5,234 bases of DNA from Gammaproteobacteria bacterium (GTDB taxonomy: Bacteria; Pseudomonadota; Gammaproteobacteria; Enterobacterales; Kangiellaceae). Below are positions 1-5,234 of the stretch, in pieces. Within the stretch, counting starts at the first letter, position 1. The number at the start of each line of letters is the position of its first letter. The stretch spans positions 1-5,234 of the forward strand of contig NVTT01000006.1 of the NCBI GenBank assembly GCA_002401655.1, in the 5' to 3' direction. The position numbers and the translations under genes are program-made. The notes under the pieces are model-generated. The model was not told the origin of the DNA, ran no database searches, and saw only the letters and a list, made by a program, of their open reading frames with translations.

Positions 1-99
1 TTGAACTCTATTATAACATTGCTGGATGAATTGGTCGATCATAAAACGTATTTTATCTTTATATATCAACTAGTTAGACTGTTTTTAAGTGCTGACTAA
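1..99 (+). other. possible 3' end of an edge-truncated ORF (uncertain)
   Basis: Frame 1 on the plus strand is open from the first base to TAA at 97-99, giving 32 residues (beginning LNSIITLLDELVDHK) with a hydrophobic middle. It could be the C-terminus of a gene that enters from the left and converges on the nuclease gene. Thirty-two open codons at an edge are weak evidence. The opposite strand also offers an ATG at 42-40, followed by 14 open codons (MIDQFIQQCYNRVQ) running off the window. Only one of these can be right, and both may be chance. No family is recognised. The rest of 1-152 is AT-rich, with no convincing terminator hairpin after the nuclease stop codon. Confidence 0.15.
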
Positions 100-152
100 T
101 TAATACCGAGAATAGAATAGTTTGACCTTACTTTTTATAATTAATGACAGTG

Positions 153-1313
153 TTATGATAACCAATCCTTTAAACATTCTCTTAAACGCGGTAATTTAGA
201 CGGATCAAATATTTCAATATCAAGTTCACTGGCGCGTCTTTTTTCTGCAGCGGTTATAGGAAAAAAGGTGACTAATGCAGCGGTTGCTTTAATTCCACCT
301 AAAACATTCGCCAGAGAATCTAATTTATATAGCGTATCGCTTCCTTCACCATTATCAAATCGTTTGGTTTTGCATTCTATGATATGCAACTTATTATTAA
401 CTAACGTGACTACATCAAGCTCATTTTTAACCAGTTTACCGTTAATTTTCCGTTCAACTTCTAAGCTATGACCATCATCTTGAATCGTTTTCAGCTCGGC
501 TCTTAGTCCTCTGACCATTCCAAAAACAACTTCTTCTAACCAACCACCATTGCAAAAAAACTTCACGTCATTATCTACGAAAGAAACGTTACTTCCCTCA
601 ATTTCAATTAGATCTATTTGATTTAAATCATCTAACAACCATTGAAGAGAATCGTCCTTTAGCATTGCACTGTCTTGCCTACTAGTGAACTTAACCCCCT
701 TCGATGTAGAAGCCAAATAATTTAATTTAGCTAAACCAGAATGCAATTTACTAGATTTCTCTAACCAGCGGTCACCTAGTTCTCTTAGTTTTTTGTCAAT
801 ACCCTGTTTGTTTTTCTGGGATGTTAAAATAACTCCGTTTACCTCAAAGAACTCGTGTAATTTGAGTTTGTCTTTAATTGGAGTTAGTGGCCACTCTTCG
901 GGATAAAGCCAACATAGAGAATCATACTCTGCTTCTACTATAAATATTGGACATTGAAATGAACGAGCAACTTCATACGCAGACAAAACTTGTTGACGAG
1001 TACCGTTGCTAGAATTTAACCAAATATGCCGTAAATCTTTTTCTGCACCTTTCGACTCTCGTTCAAATAGCTGCATAAAACTGAGTTTAATTGATTCCGT
1101 ATCAATCGTTTGAGGTAGCAGCCAAGAATCTACTTTTGCACCCCGAGATTTTGCAACGCGATAAAGATTATCATATTGGTCTTTTTGATCGATGGTATGA
1201 ACTATGATTAATCGATCACAAGGAATATCTTTATCAATCAAGGGAGTTAAGTTTGCCGTAGGATCATCTCCCACTAAACAAATGTGAGAGACCTTATTAT
1301 TATTTAATTCCAT
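153..1313 (-). CDS. DUF1887 (Card1/Can2 family) CARF-nuclease protein, VC1899-like
   Basis: This 386-residue protein has the two-domain layout of the DUF1887 family. The N-terminal part (about 8-135) is a Rossmann-like CARF-type domain: a first strand HICLVGDDPTANLTPLID, then a strand plus turn at LNSSNGTRQQ (99-108) where canonical CARF proteins carry a GGT-type nucleotide-binding motif. The C-terminal part has GGWLEE (256-261), then a PD-(D/E)xK nuclease core: NELD (297-300) with D300, and HIIECKTK (310-317) with E313 and K315, followed by LYKLDSLANVLGG. Characterised members (Card1, Can2) are metal-dependent nucleases activated by cyclic tetra-adenylate from type III CRISPR complexes. From memory the closest match is V. 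cholerae VC1899, of almost equal length and sharing SAYEV, CLCWLYPE-like and NNKLHIIECKTK segments. VC1899 lies in a strain without type III CRISPR. No cas gene or array is visible here, so the signal that drives it is unknown. The ATG at 1313 has only a weak Shine-Dalgarno sequence. The family call is firm; activity and role are inferred. Confidence 0.93.
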   Translation of the reverse strand: MELNNNKVSHICLVGDDPTANLTPLIDKDIPCDRLIIVHTIDQKDQYDNLYRVAKSRGAKVDSWLLPQTIDTESIKLSFMQLFERESKGAEKDLRHIWLNSSNGTRQQVLSAYEVARSFQCPIFIVEAEYDSLCWLYPEEWPLTPIKDKLKLHEFFEVNGVILTSQKNKQGIDKKLRELGDRWLEKSSKLHSGLAKLNYLASTSKGVKFTSRQDSAMLKDDSLQWLLDDLNQIDLIEIEGSNVSFVDNDVKFFCNGGWLEEVVFGMVRGLRAELKTIQDDGHSLEVERKINGKLVKNELDVVTLVNNKLHIIECKTKRFDNGEGSDTLYKLDSLANVLGGIKATAALVTFFPITAAEKRRASELDIEIFDPSKLPRLRECLKDWLS

Positions 1314-1353
1314 TTTATTTTTTCATTTCAGTTTTTATATTATTGTTATTTTT

Positions 1354-1458
1354 CCCTTCCCCCTTTGCGTAGGTCGCTACATGGATGTAACTTAGTAGAA
1401 CCATGCAGGAGCAATTGTCGAGGGATTTCCCTCATGGGACCTACTCTTGGGAGGGGGA
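1354..1458. repeat. palindromic intergenic element with inverted ends, possible dispersed repeat/MITE-like unit
   Basis: This roughly 105-bp block is clearly GC-richer than its AT-rich flanks and is built of inverted repeats. The ends carry TCCCCC (1358-1363) and GTAGGTC (1369-1375), answered by GACCTAC (1438-1444) and GGGGGA (1453-1458) in inverse order. Inside are CTACATGG (1377-1384) pairing with CCATGCAG (1401-1408, one mismatch), a nested TACAT-GG-ATGTA (1378-1389), CAATTG (1412-1417), and a perfect hairpin GAGGGA-TT-TCCCTC (1420-1433). It has no coding potential that I can see and no transposase. It resembles the small palindromic units found in many copies in marine gammaproteobacterial genomes, but copy number cannot be judged from one window. 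It could also act as an RNA-level structure or a transcription barrier between the amidohydrolase gene and the nuclease gene. Confidence 0.6.
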
Positions 1459-1491
1459 TTTAACTATTTAAACAAGAAAATACAATTCTCT

Positions 1492-2787
1492 TTATTGCTT
1501 GTAAATCACACCTTCTTTCATCACAAAGGAAATACTCTCCATTAAACTAATATCCTTTAACGGATCGCCATTCACAGCGACTAAATCAGCAATTTTCCCC
1601 GCTTTAAGACTTCCCAGTTTATCATCGATTCTAAGCAGTTTGGCAGCATTAATTGTAGCCGACTGAATGGTTTCAATAGCAGGCATTCCTGCTTCATTCA
1701 TATACTTAAACTCTCGACCATTGAGACCATGAGGAAAAACACCGGCATCGGTACCAAAAGCAATTTTCACCCCTCTTTTATAGGCTTTACCAAATGTATT
1801 TTGAATTTTAGGGCCTATGGCGGCCGCTTTGGGTTGAACTATTTTTGGGTAATAACCATCAATGGCTGCTTTTTCACCCACCCACTTTCCTGCGGTAATC
1901 GTCGGTACATAATAGGTGCCTTTTTTCTTCATTAATCGCATGACTTCTGTTGTCATATAAGTACCGTGTTCAACTGAATCAACGCCTGCCAGTACCGCTC
2001 GTTTCATGCCTTCTGCACCATGAGCATGTACCGCTACCACAAATTCGTAGTCTTTTGCGGCTTTAACAATGGCAGCAATTTCATCTTGAGTAAACTGAGG
2101 ATTAGTTCCACTCTTGGCGAGACTTAAAACGCCACCGGTGACTGTGAGTTTTATAACATCTGAACCTTCTTTATAACGCTGACGAACCGCTTTATAAGCA
2201 TCTTCAACACCATTAATCACGCCGTCAACGGGACCTGGGTCGTCCATCATTGATAACTTAACGCCATTAGTTGGATCTGCGTGTCCCCCCGTTGTAGCGA
2301 TACTTTTACCGGCTGCAAAAATACGAGGACCTTTGACATAACCTTTTTCAATCGCTTTTCTTAACGAGACGCCAATGCCTTTAGTTAAATCACCTAAATC
2401 TCTCACAGTTGTGAATCCAGCCATCAATGTCTTTTCAGCAAATACCGTACTTCTATAAGCCACATCGGTTGGGTTCATAAAGAAATTTTCAGTGTATGAG
2501 GTTTTATTAATTTCGCCCGACAGATGGACGTGCATATCCATTAACCCCGGCATGATTGTTTGGCTTTTTAAATCGATCAATGTTTCGGTTTCATTTTTAT
2601 CAATAAAACCTGATTTGATCTCAATGATCTTTCCATCAGAAACCCGGATCGATTGTTTCTTTATCACTTTTAATTTCTCTACATCAATCATTGCTCCAAC
2701 ATGCAGAAGATAATTTTCTGATAGTAAATTTGAAGAAACGAAACTGAGAAGTATTAGTAGTAAAATTTTTGATTTTATTTTTAGCAT
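1492..2787 (-). CDS. exported metal-dependent amidohydrolase (imidazolonepropionase/prolidase-like, COG1228 type)
   Basis: This 431-residue protein is a full-length member of the amidohydrolase superfamily. Residues 1-24 look like a signal peptide (Lys-rich start, hydrophobic LLLILLSFV, then polar residues), so it probably acts in the periplasm or outside the cell. A small beta domain (25-80) leads into [15 protein letters not shown] with the metal pair H86 and H88. GGHAD (167-171) follows, then K213 in VIKLTVTGG (the likely carboxylated lysine bridging two metals), H254 in VAVHAHG, H274 in SVEHG and D347 in FGTDAG. The C-terminal strand domain ends with [14 protein letters not shown] (397-410). 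All expected ligands are present, so the enzyme should be active. Relatives hydrolyse Xaa-Pro or other N-acyl and C-terminal amino-acid amides; the substrate cannot be read from the sequence. The start is backed by a GTGGA-like ribosome site about 6 bases before ATG. It follows the His-rich gene by 59 bp with no terminator between them, so they are probably co-transcribed. Confidence 0.92.
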   Translation of the reverse strand: MLKIKSKILLLILLSFVSSNLLSENYLLHVGAMIDVEKLKVIKKQSIRVSDGKIIEIKSGFIDKNETETLIDLKSQTIMPGLMDMHVHLSGEINKTSYTENFFMNPTDVAYRSTVFAEKTLMAGFTTVRDLGDLTKGIGVSLRKAIEKGYVKGPRIFAAGKSIATTGGHADPTNGVKLSMMDDPGPVDGVINGVEDAYKAVRQRYKEGSDVIKLTVTGGVLSLAKSGTNPQFTQDEIAAIVKAAKDYEFVVAVHAHGAEGMKRAVLAGVDSVEHGTYMTTEVMRLMKKKGTYYVPTITAGKWVGEKAAIDGYYPKIVQPKAAAIGPKIQNTFGKAYKRGVKIAFGTDAGVFPHGLNGREFKYMNEAGMPAIETIQSATINAAKLLRIDDKLGSLKAGKIADLVAVNGDPLKDISLMESISFVMKEGVIYKQ

Positions 2788-2846
2788 TTTATTTCCACGG
2801 TAAACGTATTGATTAAACTTAAAACAATAAACTTGGTTATATTAAC

Positions 2847-3512
2847 TTAATGGTGACTATGCGGATTGCTACCCTTAGCCATTGACCAATGATGAGGTTG
2901 ATGGTGATTACCGTAAGCCATTATGCCAATATACCCTAAACCTCTTATTTTATCGACTTCGTGAGAATTTGTTGTAGTGATGGTTAACAGGTATTGACCC
3001 TTTGTATTGTCTGATGTGAGACTTTCGACTTTCATTATCCAGCCAGTTTCTTGTTCAAGCATCATCGGATGTGCACTAAAGACCCGTTTTAATGCGGCTG
3101 AAGCTCTCGCAGTAGTCGCTTCCATTTTAACTTTCAATCCATCTTTTATAGACTCTTGTGATATGACATTAATATTGATTGTCATTTCATACATATCAAC
3201 TAAGTGCTTTCTAAGCGCTTCAATGTCAACTTTACTCCAGTCCGTATTTGCATCAGCGTTAAGTTTCGTAATGACTTCTTGAATAGTGCCAAATACGTCA
3301 TTGCCAGCTTCAGTCAATGGTGACTTTGCCATTTGCATTTTATGGTGATGCTGATGCTTTGGATCGTCTTTCGAACTTACATTTGCCGAATAAGAAAAAC
3401 TAAAAATAGAAATAAAAAGGAATTTAATAATGTTTGAATTAAAGATGCTTGAATTTAAGATGCTTGAATTTAAGATACTTGAATTTAAGAAATTGGAACT
3501 ACGATATTTCAT
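2847..3512 (-). CDS. histidine-rich exported protein of unknown function
   Basis: This 221-residue protein has no function that I recognise. Its order is: an unusual Asn/Ser/Ile-rich N-terminus (5-28) made of SSILN-type pentapeptides, a hydrophobic stretch (29-42, IIKFLFISIFSFSY) ending in SANVSS that looks like a signal-peptide core and cleavage region, a His cluster (KHQHHH, 52-57), a globular part, and a His-rich tail (GNHHQPHHWSMAKG at 201-214, then HSHH). The globular part contains DWSKVDIEALRKHLVDM (91-107) and IRGLGYIGIMAYG (189-201). I recall similar motifs in a family of uncharacterised bacterial proteins that often carry such His residues. There are 11 His in the two clusters, which suggests periplasmic metal binding, but this is inference. 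The ATG at 3512 is the only upstream Met; the next is at residue 59, beyond the hydrophobic segment, so an ATG start before the signal must be this one. It lies 59 bp upstream of the metallo-amidohydrolase gene, probably in one operon. Confidence 0.75.
   Translation of the reverse strand: MKYRSSNFLNSSILNSSILNSSIFNSNIIKFLFISIFSFSYSANVSSKDDPKHQHHHKMQMAKSPLTEAGNDVFGTIQEVITKLNADANTDWSKVDIEALRKHLVDMYEMTININVISQESIKDGLKVKMEATTARASAALKRVFSAHPMMLEQETGWIMKVESLTSDNTKGQYLLTITTTNSHEVDKIRGLGYIGIMAYGNHHQPHHWSMAKGSNPHSHH
3434..3493. repeat. 15-bp tandem repeat (four units) inside the His-rich protein gene
   Basis: Four head-to-tail units of TTGAATTTAAGATGC occupy 3434-3448, 3449-3463, 3464-3478 and 3479-3493. 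Unit 1 has one change (AAAG for TAAG), unit 3 ends in TAC, and unit 4 matches only its first 12 bases. Because 15 is a multiple of three, copy-number change by slipped-strand mispairing would add or remove SSILN pentapeptides without a frameshift. It codes for residues 7-26, before the hydrophobic signal core. Confidence 0.9.
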
Positions 3513-3543
3513 TTGATTGACTCAGATATTATTTTAAGCATTG

Positions 3544-3573
3544 ATTCTACCGTATTTTTTTAAATTAGTTCAC
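3544..3573 (-). promoter_or_regulatory. candidate promoter for the His-rich/amidohydrolase operon
   Basis: On the minus strand GTGAAC (3573-3568) is followed after 18 bases by TAGAAT (3549-3544), five of six matches to the sigma-70 -10 box but a poor -35. It lies about 32 bases before the ATG at 3512. AT-rich sequence makes chance -10 matches common, so this is only a suggestion. No operator-like palindrome is evident nearby. Confidence 0.3.
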
Positions 3574-3589
3574 TGATATTAATCATTAT

Positions 3590-3712
3590 TTAAACTTTAT
3601 GAGCCCCCTTTCGCGATCCAAACTCATGCCTTTCAAGTTCTGCCTCGTTCAAATTTTCTAGTTGAATCTTACAATATGCATCTTGAAGCAGAATGGTGAT
3701 ATTTTTAAACAA
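3590..3712 (-). other. possible short ORF or gene remnant after the parE toxin gene
   Basis: Between the toxin stop and the His-rich gene, the minus strand has an open frame of 40 codons, from TTG at 3712 to TAA at 3592-3590. It overlaps the last 8 bases of the toxin gene. The product has a protein-like, charged second half (ENLNEAELERHEFGSRKGAHK), unlike the low-complexity translation of other spacers here. There is no ATG and no clear ribosome site. It may be the C-terminal remnant of a gene displaced by the toxin-antitoxin module, a small protein, or chance. I recognise no family. Confidence 0.2.
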
Positions 3713-4019
3713 CAGGTAAATTTTTAAAGTGTTTTAACTGGTGCATTCGTTGATGTAAAATAGTTACAATACCAATCTCGCCACTTTTTAGATACTTCCA
3801 ATAGACAAAGTGTTTTTTATGTTGGTAATAATATCCTCTCACGGAGAACTCTGAAGGAATACTTCTTGATAAAAGCTTGTTCTTTTCGATAGTAGAAAAT
3901 GTATCAAATAATTCCGAAATATATACCTTGGCTTTTTTTTCTCCCCATTGATTAAGACTATATTGGTAAATTTCATCCAATCTAAAAGATGCGGCTTTTT
4001 GTACTAAGTAATTAGCCAT
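3705..4019 (-). CDS. parE: ParE-family (RelE/ParE superfamily) toxin
   Basis: This 104-residue protein has the normal length and pattern of a ParE toxin. Residues 7-40 hold the N-terminal helical hairpin with DEIYQYSLNQWGEKKAKVYI, matching the family pattern of an I..Y....WG..qA..Y helix pair. The C-terminal sheet holds VRGYYYQHKKHFVYWKYL (60-77) and ends in GIVTILHQRMHQLKHF (83-98); the ILHQRM stretch is a strong family signature. Characterised ParE toxins poison DNA gyrase, whereas RelE relatives cleave mRNA. The residues visible here fit ParE better than RelE. The gene starts directly after the antitoxin stop (TAAATG, no gap), which implies translational coupling and a shared promoter. It is complete, with no frameshift. 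The target is inferred from the family. Confidence 0.88.
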   Translation of the reverse strand: MANYLVQKAASFRLDEIYQYSLNQWGEKKAKVYISELFDTFSTIEKNKLLSRSIPSEFSVRGYYYQHKKHFVYWKYLKSGEIGIVTILHQRMHQLKHFKNLPVV

Positions 4020-4322
4020 TTATTTTTCTGATTGATTTCTATTTATTATGTCCAACGCACTCAACTCAGAATAACTATCATCAGTTGCAGTGAACGCCAT
4101 CTGAAGTTCAGTTTTTAGTAAATTAAATGATTTTAATTCTTGGCGGGATTTATCTTCACGGATTAAGCTCCGAATATATTCACTCATATTATCAAACGAG
4201 CCATTCTGTCCAACATTCGATGTTGCAAAATCACTCAGTTCGCCACTTAGCCTAACAGTCATTGTTATTTGAGGATTCTTATCGGATAAATGTGTTTGTT
4301 GCGAATCTACAGCTCGGGACAT
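4020..4322 (-). CDS. parD: ParD-family ribbon-helix-helix antitoxin
   Basis: This 100-residue antitoxin precedes its toxin in the usual order. The DNA-binding ribbon-helix-helix spans about 19-58: a strand at ITMTVRLSG (19-27), helix A at ELSDFATSNV and helix B at MSEYIRSLIREDK (46-58). FDNMSEYIR is typical of ParD. Residues 60-100 are charged and probably disordered when free, which fits a toxin-wrapping tail. It should neutralise ParE by direct binding and, with it, repress the operon. The protein starts at the ATG at 4322, backed by GAG 8 bases upstream. This leaves an extension of about 18 residues before the ribbon strand. An alternative ATG at 4262 (Met21) would cut into the strand and has no better ribosome site, so I prefer the longer form. 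Confidence 0.87.
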   Translation of the reverse strand: MSRAVDSQQTHLSDKNPQITMTVRLSGELSDFATSNVGQNGSFDNMSEYIRSLIREDKSRQELKSFNLLKTELQMAFTATDDSYSELSALDIINRNQSEK

Positions 4323-4362
4323 GATTTTTTCTCAATGATGGACGCTCTTTCTGATTCAACAC

Positions 4363-4383
4363 TATATTTCGGTATTAAATATA
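4363..4383. promoter_or_regulatory. inverted repeat, candidate ParD/ParE operator
   Basis: TATATTT (4363-4369) and AAATATA (4377-4383) are perfect inverted 7-bp arms around a 7-base centre. The right arm contains the -10 box of the toxin-antitoxin promoter and the centre covers the expected start of transcription. This is the place where a ribbon-helix-helix repressor would block RNA polymerase. AT-rich arms are less specific than GC-containing ones, so binding needs testing. Confidence 0.55.
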
Positions 4384-4406
4384 ACCAATATTGATGACAA
4401 ATTCAA
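4378..4406 (-). promoter_or_regulatory. candidate sigma-70 promoter of the parDE operon
   Basis: On the minus strand TTGAAT (4406-4401) is followed after exactly 17 bases by TATATT (4383-4378): four and five of six matches to the -35 and -10 consensus with optimal spacing. Transcription would start near 4371, giving a leader of about 48 bases to the antitoxin ATG. It overlaps the 7-7-7 inverted repeat. Confidence 0.5.
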
Positions 4407-4408
4407 GT

Positions 4409-4423
4409 TTGGGACTTGTCCAA
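4409..4423. promoter_or_regulatory. second, imperfect inverted repeat upstream of the parDE -35 box
   Basis: TTGGGAC-TT-GTCCAA forms a 6-bp stem with one bulged G, three bases upstream of the -35 box. The heptamer CCAATAT occurs at 4385-4391 and again at 4420-4426, so it flanks the -35 box as a direct repeat 35 bases apart. It could be a second contact site for the antitoxin, or chance. It lies after the thioesterase stop codon but lacks a T-tract, so it is a poor terminator. Confidence 0.3.
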
Positions 4424-4458
4424 TATGAAATGAACAATCACGAAAAACCAAGTAAACA

Positions 4459-4929
4459 CTAAGAATTAAACCCGTCAATGTCGCTCAACTTAACCTTACT
4501 ACGAACAAATATCCCATTGCCTCGCCCTATTTCTCTCCCGTCAGAATCATAAACAACCGATTCTGCGATAAACTGAGTTCTATTTTTATTTACCACCTTA
4601 CCAATGGCTTTCATTTTGCCACTTGAAATTGGTCGAGTAATGTAAGTGGTGAAGGAAGTTGTTAAAACAAAAACATCTTTTTCAAGAGAATTGCTTGCAA
4701 AGAAAGCTGCATCATCTAATAGCTTAAAATAGACAGAACCATGTACGGCTCCAGCGCCATGAAAGAATTCTTTTTTAACATCAATTTCTATTTCAGAATA
4801 TCCTTCTGAAATAGAAATCTTTGATTGATAAAATTGATCGATCGGACCGGCTAGATACATTTTCTCTAGTCCCCGATAGTGTTGTGATAAATCAGGTTCT
4901 GATTCTATTCTTAATTTTGATTCTGACAC
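4459..4929 (-). CDS. PaaI-family hotdog-fold acyl-CoA thioesterase
   Basis: This 156-residue protein is a single hotdog domain of the PaaI/4HBT type, which hydrolyses acyl-CoA to the free acid and CoA in the cytoplasm. The core is FFHGAGAVHGSVYFKLLDDAAFFASNS (55-81): H57, HG at 63-64 and D72/D73 lie where the family has its HGG and helix acidic residues. The usual strands follow: FVLTTSFTTYITRP (87-100), GKMKAIGKVV (104-113) and AESVVYDSDGREIGRGNG (122-139). The start is GTG at 4929, not ATG. The preceding lyase gene ends in TAG sharing its G (TAGTG), there is no clear ribosome site, and the N-terminal segment SQHYRGLEKMYLAGPI also looks conserved in relatives, which favours this start over Met24. 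The acyl substrate is unknown; the partner lyase suggests a short dicarboxylic or branched acyl-CoA. Confidence 0.9.
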   Translation of the reverse strand: MSESKLRIESEPDLSQHYRGLEKMYLAGPIDQFYQSKISISEGYSEIEIDVKKEFFHGAGAVHGSVYFKLLDDAAFFASNSLEKDVFVLTTSFTTYITRPISSGKMKAIGKVVNKNRTQFIAESVVYDSDGREIGRGNGIFVRSKVKLSDIDGFNS

Positions 4930-5234
4930 TAGCTAAAAAACGCCGTTTTGCACTCCTCAGATAACTCTAAACCACTCACTTGCGCTCTTTGCAGAAGTTG
5001 CCAGAAATATCGATAAGTCGCTCGATCATGTAATTCGCCTGCATATTGAATGGGTCCCCAATCAGCTTTTTGTGCGGCTAATAAGATCCCTTGCGCATCT
5101 TCCACTTCGGAATAATCAGGCTTCATTGCTTCTACAATCGCTTCGACTTGAGTCGGGTAAATACTCCACATCCTCATAAAACCAAATTCGTTTCTTGCTC
5201 GACCGGCGTCACTCTTGGTTTGCTCTACATTTTT
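4929..5234 (-). CDS. HpcH/HpaI aldolase (CitE-like) family CoA-ester lyase, C-terminal part, cut by window edge
   Basis: The reading frame is open from the right edge to TAG at 4931-4929, giving 101 residues of a longer protein. The ATG at 5177 is internal, because the 19 codons before it (ending GRARNEFGFMRMWS) continue the same family match. The C-terminal pattern MRMWSIYPTQVEAIVEAM, then EVEDAQGILLAAQ, then ADWGPIQYAGELHDRATYRYFW is typical of the HpcH/HpaI aldolase family of malyl-CoA, citramalyl-CoA and citrate-lyase beta-like enzymes, which split a 3-hydroxyacyl-CoA into acetyl-CoA (or propionyl-CoA) plus an oxo acid. The usual IHP in this region is IYP here. The catalytic N-terminal barrel lies outside the window, so substrate cannot be assigned. 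The one-base overlap with the thioesterase gene indicates a coupled operon. Confidence 0.85.
   Translation of the reverse strand, partial: KNVEQTKSDAGRARNEFGFMRMWSIYPTQVEAIVEAMKPDYSEVEDAQGILLAAQKADWGPIQYAGELHDRATYRYFWQLLQRAQVSGLELSEECKTAFFS

Noticed and set aside
268..471. Plus-strand ORFs at 268-471, 1729-1935, 2492-2713 and 3007-3282
   Set aside because: Each lies wholly inside a well-supported minus-strand gene, shows no family motif, and reads as an antisense shadow.
1315..1326. A three-codon leader ORF (ATG AAA AAA TAA) one base before the nuclease ATG
   Set aside because: In such A-rich sequence this arises easily by chance, and there is no ribosome site for it.
1420..1433. GAGGGA-TT-TCCCTC as a rho-independent terminator for the amidohydrolase gene
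   Set aside because: The stem is perfect, but no T-run follows on the minus strand (the next bases are GACAATTG); it is better seen as part of the palindromic element.
153..1491. A type III CRISPR-Cas locus around the CARF nuclease
   Set aside because: No direct-repeat array, cas gene or second CARF effector is visible, and the protein most resembles the stand-alone VC1899 type. The DNA left of the window is unseen, so this is not excluded outside it.
3600..3712. An integron attC-like recombination site behind the toxin-antitoxin pair
   Set aside because: ParDE pairs are common in integron cassettes, but I could not find paired core sites with the expected inner arms, and all neighbouring genes share one direction with chromosomal-type functions.
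4929..5177. A complete 82-residue small protein starting at ATG 5177
   Set aside because: The same frame stays open to the window edge, and the residues upstream of this Met match the HpcH/HpaI aldolase family, so this is an internal Met of a truncated larger gene.

Overview
This is an AT-rich bacterial window in which every well-supported gene is on the minus strand, so transcription runs from right to left. The gene families (a VC1899-like CARF nuclease, a COG1228-type exported amidohydrolase, ParDE, and a PaaI thioesterase behind an HpcH/HpaI lyase), short spacing and low GC suggest a marine-type gammaproteobacterium. This is an inference from gene content; no rRNA or marker gene is present. 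It looks like chromosomal or accessory sequence. There is no CRISPR array, cas operon, phage gene or transposase.

Layout, in order of transcription. (1) 5234-4459: the 3' part of a CoA-ester lyase of the HpcH/HpaI aldolase (CitE-like) family, cut by the window edge. It overlaps by one base (TAGTG) a PaaI-like hotdog thioesterase that starts with GTG. The pair probably forms a CoA-ester catabolic operon. (2) 4458-3705: a ParD/ParE type II toxin-antitoxin pair with TAA directly followed by ATG. It has its own candidate promoter and a perfect 7-7-7 inverted repeat lying over the -10 region, a good candidate autoregulatory operator. (3) 3704-3513: an intergenic stretch with a weak promoter and a possible short coding remnant. 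(4) 3512-1492: a likely two-gene operon for exported proteins. The first is a histidine-rich protein of no recognised function whose N-terminus is encoded by a 15-bp tandem repeat. The second is a metal-dependent amidohydrolase with a signal peptide and a complete set of metal ligands. (5) 1491-1314: a GC-richer palindromic element with inverted ends and internal hairpins, probably a dispersed repeat. (6) 1313-153: a DUF1887 (Card1/Can2 family) protein, with an N-terminal CARF-like domain and a C-terminal PD-(D/E)xK nuclease. It is closest in memory to the Vibrio cholerae stand-alone protein VC1899. (7) 152-1: little that can be called, perhaps the end or start of an edge gene.

The most interesting items are the apparently orphan CARF nuclease with a degenerate ligand-binding motif and an intact nuclease motif, the repeat-expanded N-terminus of the His-rich exported protein and its pairing with a metallo-amidohydrolase, and the palindromic element just upstream of the nuclease gene. 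No single clearly new multi-gene system is proven by the sequence.
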